Source: Acidisarcina sp. (GTDB lineage: Bacteria > Acidobacteriota > Blastocatellia > Pyrinomonadales > Pyrinomonadaceae). Taken from it: a stretch of DNA of 6,020 nucleotides. The DNA lies in NCBI GenBank assembly GCA_021155145.1, contig JAJNPX010000172.1:1-6020 (forward strand). The letters are read 5' to 3'. Below the pieces are notes generated by a model that saw nothing but the letters and a program-made list of their open reading frames with translations, was not told where the DNA came from and ran no database searches. Positions 1-5,530 of this stretch are shown here, piece by piece. The position numbers and the translations under genes are program-made. Position 1 is the stretch's first letter; every line of letters begins with the position of its first letter.

Positions 1-975
1 GGACGTAATTCCGTGCTCGGCACAAAAATCGAGCATCTCCTGTGTCTCCGGAATGCCGCCGATCATGGAACCGGCAAGCACCTTGTTGCCGCCGATAAGC
101 GAGAAAGCCGGCAGCGGCGTTGGGCTGGCCGGAACGCCGACGATCACCATGACGCCGTTCAACCCAAGCAGCGAAAGATATGAGCTGTAATCGTGCTGGG
201 CCGAGATAGTGTCCAGGATCAGATCGAAAGAGCCGGCGGCTGCGGCGACCGCCTCGGGATCTTTCATATTGAGGAAATTATGAGCGCCGAGTTTTTTTGC
301 GTCATCCTCTTTCGATGGCGAGGTGCTCAGGACCGTAACGTCCGCACCCAGTGCCGCAGCGATCTTTACGCCCATATGCCCTAGGCCTCCGAGCCCGGCG
401 ACGGCCACTTTCTTGCCCGGGCCTGCACCCCATTTCTTGAGCGGAGAATAGGTCGTAATGCCGGCACAAAGCAGCGGGGCAACGCCGGGGAGGTCTGCTT
501 CGTCCGCTGTGACCCGCAGTGCATAATCCGCGTCGACCACATAATGTTTTGAATAGCCGCCATAGGTCGGCGTTTTCCGGTCCATCTCCGTACTGTTATA
601 GGTCTGTGCCGATCCCTTTATACAATACTGCTCGATGCCCGCGTTGCACGCACCGCATTCACCGCAGCTGTCCACAAAACAGCCGATCCCGGCAATGTCG
701 CCTTCCTTGAATTTGATGACGTCGGAACCCACCTTTGTGACCCGCCCGACGATCTCGTGGCCGGGTACCATCGGGAAGATGGAGGGAATCGCCGGTTCCC
801 ATTCGGCACGTGCCTGATGAATATCCGAGTGGCAGATGCCGCAATACAGTATGTCGATAAGGACATCGTTCGGGCCGACATCGCGACGCTGGAAATCGAA
901 CGGCTCAAACTTAGCGTCGGCCGCCTTTACCGCAAAACCGCGTGTTGCTATTCCTTCTGCTGCTGGTGCTGTCAT
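1..975 (-). CDS. Zinc-dependent alcohol dehydrogenase, YahK/cinnamyl-alcohol type (3' end outside window)
   Basis: Read on the minus strand from the ATG at 975-973, the frame stays open to the left edge, giving 325 residues. YahK-type enzymes are about 350, so roughly the last 25 are missing. The family reversibly reduces aldehydes to alcohols in the cytosol. Catalytic zinc ligands appear as C48 in GICHSD, H73 in PGHE and C170 in LLCAG. The structural zinc lobe is C104, C107, C110 and C118. The Rossmann fold carries GLGGLG at 194-199, and the following strand ends in STS (217-219) without an acidic residue, which favours NADPH over NADH. A GGAG ribosome-binding site lies 6 bases before the start and supports it. 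Family assignment is firm, but the physiological substrate is unknown. The gene follows an AT-rich unknown gene and a ridA-like remnant whose frame overlaps its start codon. Confidence 0.95.
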   Translation of the reverse strand, partial: MTAPAAEGIATRGFAVKAADAKFEPFDFQRRDVGPNDVLIDILYCGICHSDIHQARAEWEPAIPSIFPMVPGHEIVGRVTKVGSDVIKFKEGDIAGIGCFVDSCGECGACNAGIEQYCIKGSAQTYNSTEMDRKTPTYGGYSKHYVVDADYALRVTADEADLPGVAPLLCAGITTYSPLKKWGAGPGKKVAVAGLGGLGHMGVKIAAALGADVTVLSTSPSKEDDAKKLGAHNFLNMKDPEAVAAAAGSFDLILDTISAQHDYSSYLSLLGLNGVMVIVGVPASPTPLPAFSLIGGNKVLAGSMIGGIPETQEMLDFCAEHGITS

Positions 976-1034
976 ATATTACTCCGTGTTCTATAGTCGA
1001 TCGTACCTACCGCCTTCAGTTCGATTGCGATTGT
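972..1034 (-). pseudogene. Remnant of a RidA C-terminus upstream of the alcohol dehydrogenase
   Basis: The minus strand from 1034 encodes TIAIELKAVGTIDYR and then five more residues before a TGA at 974-972. That TGA overlaps the alcohol dehydrogenase ATG as ATGA. A TAA at 1037-1035 cuts the frame off upstream, so this is not a gene. The complete RidA at 1819-2238 ends in PIAIELKVIATMDY. Bases 1031-993 against 1860-1822 agree at 30 of 39 positions by my count, beginning with 14 identical bases, and 9 of 13 codons encode the same residue. Several of the differences are silent third-position changes (CTG/CTA, ACG/ACA, GAC/GAT), as expected of diverged coding sequence rather than a chance repeat. 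I infer a leftover ridA 3' end. The stretch is short, so coincidence cannot be excluded. The rest of the gap (1035-1114) shows nothing recognisable. Confidence 0.5.
982..985 (-). promoter_or_regulatory. Ribosome-binding site of the alcohol dehydrogenase
   Basis: GGAG on the minus strand, 6 bases before the ATG at 975. It is the best-placed Shine-Dalgarno sequence in the window and fixes the start. It lies inside the open frame that continues from the ridA-like remnant. Confidence 0.75.
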
Positions 1035-1114
1035 TTAGCACGGACCGACCTGCCTAGCGTTTTTGAATCACTTGTCGCGAAACTGCTTCTTACTTAACTT
1101 CTGATGCTAATACA

Positions 1115-1801
1115 CTAGCGCACCAAGTTTTGGTTAATGCACTGTGTGTATTTAATTAGAAATCGATCGCGGACGGGCAACCATTCGTCGATGGAGGCAA
1201 ATCCAGTTGCTTTTCCCCGCGGTTTCCGCGTATTGAAATAGTAAATGGTGGTTATAGTCTGGTCACGATCCGAGAAAATGAGATCCATGCCAACCGTATC
1301 GATTTCTCCATCTGGATTGCTTTTGGTTTTTCTTGAGTCGAACCTAAAAGCGGTGCGATTTGTTTTGTAAACCTCGAATCCATTTATCTTCTCTATGATC
1401 GGCGTATTGGTTTGGCTGAGTGCGGAGTCGTCGTCGTTGATCTTTATTAGAGCTTCAATCGCTATTTGCTTATCTTCATCGTAGTCACCAGCGAATGACC
1501 GCTCAGGTCGTATATTCGCCAGATAATAATCATCTTTGGGGTATTTGATCATCACCCGGTAGCTGCCGATTCGCGATATCGACTTCCTGCCTTTTGCCGT
1601 TTCGACGGTTCGTGACTGAACCCCATCCATAACGACCTGCTCAACATCCACGATCTTCAAGCCATCATCAAATTTACATTTCGTGTATGCCTCCAGGATG
1701 TCCGAGTTTATTTTCTTCGTCTGGCCGATCGTCGCGGTGACAGAACAAATCACGCAGAGAACGGTAGCGAAAAGCAATTCAGTCGCTATTCCTAACTTCA
1801 T
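1115..1801 (-). CDS. Secreted protein of unknown function, AT-rich
   Basis: I do not recognise this 228-residue protein. The frame extends upstream to 1900, but that start would overlap ridA by 82 bases and put 33 polar residues before the hydrophobic segment. I chose the internal Met at 1801, which opens a signal peptide (MKLG, hydrophobic core about 9-21, likely cleavage near VTA or IGQ, residues 21-27). The two cysteines of the signal do not form a lipobox. The mature part is polar and charged, beta-rich in look, with cysteines only at C42 and C221 that could form a disulfide. Near the end is a W207-LPVRDRF segment. No enzyme motif is seen. Three 60-base samples counted by eye give about 43-48% GC, against about 65% in samples from msrA and pepT, which suggests transfer or relaxed selection. 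It starts 17 bases after the ridA stop, with no clear ribosome-binding site. Confidence 0.75.
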   Translation of the reverse strand: MKLGIATELLFATVLCVICSVTATIGQTKKINSDILEAYTKCKFDDGLKIVDVEQVVMDGVQSRTVETAKGRKSISRIGSYRVMIKYPKDDYYLANIRPERSFAGDYDEDKQIAIEALIKINDDDSALSQTNTPIIEKINGFEVYKTNRTAFRFDSRKTKSNPDGEIDTVGMDLIFSDRDQTITTIYYFNTRKPRGKATGFASIDEWLPVRDRFLIKYTQCINQNLVR

Positions 1802-1818
1802 AAGATCTATTGAGTATA

Positions 1819-2238
1819 TCAATAATCCATTGTTGCGATCACCTTTAGTTCGATTGCGATCGGCGTAGGAAGCGAACTGATCTCGACCGTCGTCCGGCAC
1901 GGCCGGTTATCCGCAAAATACTCGGCATACAGCCTGTTATAGACCGCAAAATCATCCTTCATATTGGTCAAAAAGACCGTGACGTCGACGATCTTGTCCC
2001 AAGAGGAGCCCGCGTCCTCGAGGATGTAGCGGACGTTCTGAAAGACCGACCTGCATTGGGCCTCGATATCATACGAGATGACGTCGCCCGAGGCATCCAG
2101 TTCGACCCCGGGTATCTCTTTTTTCCCCCGTTCACGCGGGCCCACGCCGGAGAGAAATAGCAGATCGCCGACGCGACGGGCGTGCGGGTAGGGTCCGACC
2201 GGTTCGGGCGCCCTCTCAGAATTGATGGACTCGCTCAT
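1819..2238 (-). CDS. RidA-family protein, probable 2-aminomuconate deaminase
   Basis: A 139-residue, single-domain RidA/YjgF protein, full length for the family, which forms trimers with active sites between subunits. The conserved carboxylate-binding arginine is R115 in PCRTTVE, and IAIELKVIA (127-135) is the usual last strand. SGVGPRERG (30-38), IPGV (42-45) and SYDIEAQC (55-62) are, from memory, typical of 2-aminomuconate deaminases rather than generic enamine deaminases. Those enzymes convert 2-aminomuconate to 4-oxalocrotonate with release of ammonia in the 3-hydroxyanthranilate branch of tryptophan breakdown. The aldehyde dehydrogenase at 5531-6020 would make this substrate, which supports the reading. 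A broad imine deaminase role (RidA sense) is the alternative. No Shine-Dalgarno sequence is evident before the ATG at 2238. The gene is divergent from msrA and followed closely by an AT-rich unknown gene. Confidence 0.88.
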   Translation of the reverse strand: MSESINSERAPEPVGPYPHARRVGDLLFLSGVGPRERGKKEIPGVELDASGDVISYDIEAQCRSVFQNVRYILEDAGSSWDKIVDVTVFLTNMKDDFAVYNRLYAEYFADNRPCRTTVEISSLPTPIAIELKVIATMDY

Positions 2239-2312
2239 TATATTTGGTCAATTATTCGATTTTAGGCAATTAACGAATAAAATGTAAGCTGCAAGGGTAT
2301 TATATTAGCAGT
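2239..2312. promoter_or_regulatory. Divergent spacer between ridA and msrA, with a 7-base inverted repeat
   Basis: These 74 AT-rich bases separate two divergent genes and so must hold both promoters. TTATTCG at 2252-2258 and CGAATAA at 2274-2280 form a perfect 7-base inverted repeat with 15 bases between. The half-site centres are 22 bases apart, about two helical turns, the geometry of a dimeric regulator site. On the plus strand AAGGG (2293-2297) could be a distant ribosome-binding site for msrA, and TATTAT (2298-2303) could be a -10 box, but no convincing -35 element accompanies it. The operator reading is an inference. Confidence 0.35.
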
Positions 2313-2921
2313 ATGCGTGTGTTATATGGGTTGGTCATCGTCACGGCGGTCTTTTCCTCGGCCGCCTTCGGTGCGGAAAAGCGGGCGGTATTTGCAGGCG
2401 GATGTTTTTGGGGCGTCGAGGCCGTTTTCGAGCATGTAAACGGTGTGCTCGGCGTGCGCTCAGGCTACGCCGGCGATTCGAAGGCCACGGCTGACTATGA
2501 CACGGTGAGCAGCGGCCGAACGAAACACGCCGAATCGGTCGAGATCCGATTTGATGATTCAAAGGTCACGTACGAACAACTGCTCTACGTTTTCTTCGCT
2601 GTCGCCCACGACCCCACCGAGGTGGATCGGCAAGGCCCCGATACCGGGCCGCAATACAGATCGGTGATCTTCTATGCCGATGAGAAGCAAAAGGCTTCGG
2701 CCAGGGCGTTCATCACGGCGATCGACCTTTCAAAGGCATTTACCAGGCCTGTGGCAACCCAATTGTCACCTCTCTCGGCCTTCTATCCGGCGGAAGACTA
2801 TCATCAGGATTACCTTAAGAATAATCCGACCGATCCCTACATCGTCGCTCACGACCTGCCAAAACTCGCGGCTCTCAAGCAAAAATTTCCGGAACTCTAC
2901 CGCGAAAAGCCATCACCGTGA
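2313..2921 (+). CDS. msrA: Peptide methionine (S)-S-oxide reductase MsrA, exported, single cysteine
   Basis: A 202-residue MsrA, which reduces the S-epimer of methionine sulfoxide in proteins or free. The catalytic motif GGCFWG is at 29-34, with C31 as nucleophile. Other family landmarks are SGYAGD (50-55), HAESVEI (72-78, with glutamate E74), HDPTEVDRQGPDTGPQYRS (99-117) and AEDYHQDYL (160-168). Residues 1-21 form a signal peptide (MR, hydrophobic core, likely cleavage after AFGA), so the enzyme probably works in the periplasm. C31 is the only cysteine, so the C-terminal resolving cysteines of the E. coli type are absent. Sulfenic acid release must then depend on an outside thiol, as in one-Cys MsrAs. 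It is the only plus-strand gene, divergent from ridA and convergent with the gene at 2975-3547. Family assignment is secure. Confidence 0.96.
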   Translation: MRVLYGLVIVTAVFSSAAFGAEKRAVFAGGCFWGVEAVFEHVNGVLGVRSGYAGDSKATADYDTVSSGRTKHAESVEIRFDDSKVTYEQLLYVFFAVAHDPTEVDRQGPDTGPQYRSVIFYADEKQKASARAFITAIDLSKAFTRPVATQLSPLSAFYPAEDYHQDYLKNNPTDPYIVAHDLPKLAALKQKFPELYREKPSP

Positions 2922-2922
2922 G

Positions 2923-2934
2923 GGCGGAAGCCGG
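2923..2934. repeat. Short intergenic repeat, copy 1 (12 bases)
   Basis: GGCGGAAGCCGG begins just after the msrA stop, in the 53-base convergent gap with the gene at 2975. The identical 12 bases recur at 4903-4914 in another intergenic gap. No T-rich terminator follows on either strand, so how the two converging transcripts end here is not evident. Confidence 0.35.
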
Positions 2935-2974
2935 AAAGCAAACGGCCCCATCGTATCGTCCCGCAATGGTTCAA

Positions 2975-3547
2975 TTAGAGCCTCGTAAGTGACTTGAGTA
3001 TCCGTTCGGTATCTGCCAATGGAATGAGGATGACCGACTCATCATCCTCGCCATCGCCATATGTGCCAAGATAGTGGATCGCGTTCTTACCGACGGTGAA
3101 CCACTCGGTGATGACGTAGTTCTTGATCTTTGCTCCGTCCTCATCTTTCGGCTCGTACATCAGGTCGATCGGCCCGACCGGCGATCTGACGGTTTTCGTC
3201 GCATCATAGGGAAGGCCGCCGAGGCCGTCGAAGCCTGCCTCGAGTGCAAACCTCTGCCTTTTCCCGTTTTCCAACTGTCGCGAGTAAATGACGATGAACT
3301 CGCGGTCATCCAGCGACACTCTGCGGCCGATTCGCGACTGTATCTTTTCAAGGGCAAAGCCCTTCGGCAGCCAGGTCGGCAATGCGATCCCGACCGCGGC
3401 CCTGGCCGTGATCAGAGCCTCCATATCACCACGAGCGATGCCCGGAAACTTAGCCATCGAGGCCGTAACTCTCGCGTTGGTGGCCTGAGAGAAGGCTGGC
3501 AGCGAAAGCGTGGCAAGACAGACGACCAGCAGGAAAAACTTTTTCAT
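2975..3547 (-). CDS. Small secreted protein of unknown function, in an operon with pepT
   Basis: A 190-residue protein that I cannot name. Residues 1-20 form a classic signal peptide (MKKFF, core LLVVCLATLSLP, probable cleavage after AFS). The mature part has LPTWLPKGFALEKIQSR (56-72), EFIVIYSRQ (83-91), and later EWFTVGKNAIHYLGTYG (148-164) ahead of IPLADTERILKSL (175-187). The pattern of 'LP..LP.GF', a strand ending in IVYS-like residues, then an aromatic 'no-enzyme' strand and a C-terminal helix recalls DUF4367-like or sigma-regulator-associated extracytoplasmic domains. This is a resemblance only. The mature part has no cysteine. The start lies 4 bases after the pepT stop, with an AAGGGG ribosome-binding sequence inside the last pepT codons, so the two are almost surely co-transcribed and perhaps translationally coupled. 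Confidence 0.8.
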   Translation of the reverse strand: MKKFFLLVVCLATLSLPAFSQATNARVTASMAKFPGIARGDMEALITARAAVGIALPTWLPKGFALEKIQSRIGRRVSLDDREFIVIYSRQLENGKRQRFALEAGFDGLGGLPYDATKTVRSPVGPIDLMYEPKDEDGAKIKNYVITEWFTVGKNAIHYLGTYGDGEDDESVILIPLADTERILKSLTRL

Positions 3548-3551
3548 TTAG

Positions 3552-4871
3552 TTATTTGGCCCCTTCGGCCCAGATCTGTACCAGGTGAACGAGGGTCTCT
3601 GTTGACTTTTCCAGCCCCCTTCGCGAATTGAACTCGAGCTTGCCATGAAAATTATGGCCGCCCGTGTATAGATTCGGTGTCGGCAATCCGCGGGCTGTTA
3701 GCCGCGAACCGTCGGTGCCGCCGCGGATCGGGCGAAGTTCGGCTTTCACGCCGGCACGCCGGGCCGCTTCGATCGCGTGGTCGGTGAGTTGTGGATGATC
3801 TTTCAGGATCTCTTTCATATTCAGGTAGCCGAGAACGCTTCCGTATTCGACCTTGACGTCTGGGTACTTTGCCTGAACCTCGGCGGCGAGGTTTTTGACC
3901 AGCGTCTCCTGTGCCTCGAGCCCCTTGATATCGAAATCCCGTAAAAGGATCTTTATCGTAGATGTCTCGATATCGAGGTTCCCGACATATGGATGAATGA
4001 ACCCGACGCGGCCTTCCGTGGTTTCCGGCCGGTTGGGTGCCGCGGCGGGGAAACGCGCGAGAAACTCACCTGCGGCGTACATTGAGTTGACGAGGATGCC
4101 TTTTGCCGTGCCCGGATGCGTCGATTTGCCGCGAAAGGTGACGGTTGCAGTTCGGGCCGACCAGGTCTCGTTCGAGATGTCGCCGAGCTGTTCGCCATCG
4201 ACGGTATAGGCAAATTTTGCCCCCCAGCCTTCGATGTCGAATTCGTCCATCGGTCCCCCGACCTCTTCATCAGGCGTGAACGCGATCGCGATGTTGCCGT
4301 GCTTGATCTGGGGATTCTGTTTGAGCGTGTCGATCATTGTCATGATCTCCGCGATGCCGGATTTGTCGTCCGAGCCGAGCAGCGTCGTGCCGTCCGCGGT
4401 GATGATGTCGTCGCCGATCAGATTCTTGAGGTCCGGGTTCTGTGCGACCGTGATCACCTGCGTCTTGTCATTCGGCAGGATGATGTCGCCGCCCTGATAG
4501 TTCTTATGGATGATTGGATTCACATTCGCCCCCAAAACTGCGGGCGAGGTATCCATGTGGGCGATGAACCCGATCGTCGGCACTTTTGAATTGTCTGCGA
4601 GATTGCCCGGGACCATTCCGTAAACTATGCCCTCCGCACTTATCCTGACCTTCTGAACACCCAGAGCTTTCAGCTCGGTTTCCAAAAGCCTCGCCAGCAC
4701 AAGCTGTTTGTCGGTACTCGGAAACTTGCCAGCCTCCTCCGCCGACTGCGTGTCTATCTTCACGTACCGCAGAAACCGATCCATCGCAGTCTCGTTCGGG
4801 GCCTTTGATTGAGTAAAAGCCGCGGTCAAGGATAGAAGAGCGATAAAGAAAAGCGATATTGTTCGTTTCAT
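3552..4871 (-). CDS. pepT: PepT-like tripeptide aminopeptidase (M20 family) with signal peptide
   Basis: A 439-residue M20B metallopeptidase; PepT removes the N-terminal residue from tripeptides with two zinc ions. Expected residues are present: H105 and D107 in AHMDTSP, the bridging aspartate D168 in LLGSDDKSG, E202-E203 in TPDEEVGGP, D225 in YTVDGEQLG and H409 in GGHNFHGK. The substrate-binding GGTDGSRL is at 384-391. The lid/dimerisation domain is roughly 233-345. Unlike cytosolic E. coli PepT (about 408 residues), this one begins with MKRTISLFFIALLSLTAAFT, a signal peptide with likely cleavage near residues 19-22, so it should act outside the inner membrane. The PepT core begins around A29 (AMDRFLRYVKIDTQS). 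No strong ribosome-binding site precedes the ATG at 4871. It follows marC after 65 bases and is followed 4 bases later by another secreted protein. Confidence 0.94.
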   Translation of the reverse strand: MKRTISLFFIALLSLTAAFTQSKAPNETAMDRFLRYVKIDTQSAEEAGKFPSTDKQLVLARLLETELKALGVQKVRISAEGIVYGMVPGNLADNSKVPTIGFIAHMDTSPAVLGANVNPIIHKNYQGGDIILPNDKTQVITVAQNPDLKNLIGDDIITADGTTLLGSDDKSGIAEIMTMIDTLKQNPQIKHGNIAIAFTPDEEVGGPMDEFDIEGWGAKFAYTVDGEQLGDISNETWSARTATVTFRGKSTHPGTAKGILVNSMYAAGEFLARFPAAAPNRPETTEGRVGFIHPYVGNLDIETSTIKILLRDFDIKGLEAQETLVKNLAAEVQAKYPDVKVEYGSVLGYLNMKEILKDHPQLTDHAIEAARRAGVKAELRPIRGGTDGSRLTARGLPTPNLYTGGHNFHGKLEFNSRRGLEKSTETLVHLVQIWAEGAK

Positions 4872-4936
4872 ATTTGCTATACAGGACGGTTGCGAAAGAT
4901 CTGGCGGAAGCCGGTCTTATCCACAACATAATTTGA
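4872..4936. promoter_or_regulatory. marC-pepT gap with a perfect DnaA-box sequence and an imperfect hairpin
   Basis: TTATCCACA at 4917-4925 (plus strand) matches the strongest E. coli DnaA box exactly. Beside it, 4896-4918 can fold: the arms AAGAT-CTGGC and GCCGG-TCTT flank a 4-base loop. In the minus-strand transcript the stem has one C-A mismatch and one bulge, and no run of U follows, so it is at best a weak terminator or attenuator between marC and pepT. No convincing -35/-10 pair for pepT is seen. Function of either element is unproven. Confidence 0.35.
4903..4914. repeat. Short intergenic repeat, copy 2 (12 bases)
   Basis: Same GGCGGAAGCCGG as at 2923-2934 and in the same orientation on the plus strand. 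It forms the core of the hairpin in the marC-pepT gap. The flanking bases differ between the copies, so the shared unit is only 12 bases. Confidence 0.35.
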
Positions 4937-5524
4937 TCACTTGTTCATAAAAACTGCTGTTCCGTCCAGGAACATCTGCACTGAGAGTATTACCAGCAGC
5001 ATTCCCATTAGCCGTTCCATTGCGACGAGACCGCGTATTTTCAATACGCGATAAAGCGCGGGTGCGGAATAAAGCACTACTGCGCTTACCGCCCATGCAA
5101 GAGTGACGGCAGCGAGCAATTGAACCGTATTGATACCGTCCGACTGCTTTAGCAGCAGGACTGACGCCATTACCGACGGACCGGCTATCAGAGGTATCGC
5201 AAGAGGTACGAGAAACGGCTCGCCTTCCGGAGTTTCGCCAACGATTCCCCCTTCCGTTGGAAATATCATACGTATAGCGATAATGAAAAGTATGATGCCG
5301 CCGGCGATGCTGATCGCCTCGGGCCGCAGCCCGAAGAGCTGAAGCACATAACCGCCTGCGAAAAGGAATATCAGCAGGACCGCGTACGCTAGTAATATCT
5401 CTCTCACCAAAACCGGCCGCTGGCGTTCCGGGGCGACGTCTTTCAGTACTGAGAGAAACGCCGGAATATTGCCTAGCGGATCCATTATCAATAGTAGAGT
5501 CAACGCTGCGAAAACGATCTCCAT
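4937..5524 (-). CDS. MarC-family integral membrane protein (YhgN-like)
   Basis: A 195-residue membrane protein, full length for the MarC/UPF0056 family. Six hydrophobic segments are visible at about 3-25, 43-63, 70-87, 106-125, 135-157 and 170-188. The family signature MDPLGNIPAFLSVL lies at 14-27. A second conserved element, IPLIAGPSVMASVL, is at 110-123, and ERLMGMLLVILSVQMFLDG ends the protein. The polar loop between segments three and four (90-104) carries PEGEPF. Despite the name, a role of MarC proteins in multiple antibiotic resistance has not held up, and their transported substrate is unknown. The start is 6 bases after the aldehyde dehydrogenase stop, with no good Shine-Dalgarno sequence, so expression probably depends on that upstream gene. 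Confidence 0.94.
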   Translation of the reverse strand: MEIVFAALTLLLIMDPLGNIPAFLSVLKDVAPERQRPVLVREILLAYAVLLIFLFAGGYVLQLFGLRPEAISIAGGIILFIIAIRMIFPTEGGIVGETPEGEPFLVPLAIPLIAGPSVMASVLLLKQSDGINTVQLLAAVTLAWAVSAVVLYSAPALYRVLKIRGLVAMERLMGMLLVILSVQMFLDGTAVFMNK

Positions 5525-5530
5525 TGCGAG

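Noticed and set aside
193..908. Several small open frames on both strands over the first kilobase
   Set aside because: All are shadows of the continuous alcohol dehydrogenase frame, which shows both zinc sites and the nucleotide-binding motif.
1802..1900. Upstream extension of the unknown secreted gene to a start at 1900
   Set aside because: It would overlap ridA by 82 bases and bury the signal peptide behind 33 polar residues; the start at 1801 is better.
2237..2242. TATAAT on the minus strand near ridA as its -10 box
   Set aside because: It overlaps the ridA ATG, so transcription would begin inside the gene; it cannot serve the full-length reading.
3074..3631. Plus-strand open frame of 185 codons opposite the pepT-linked secreted gene
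   Set aside because: It crosses two minus-strand genes, and the minus-strand frame has a clear signal peptide and tight operon spacing.
4116..4589. Plus-strand open frame of 157 codons opposite pepT
   Set aside because: It lies wholly antisense to pepT, whose full set of zinc ligands is intact. The product is arginine/aspartate-rich with no family look.
4896..4918. Hairpin after marC as an intrinsic terminator
   Set aside because: The stem has a mismatch and a bulge in the transcript, and no U-run follows; kept only as a weak structure.
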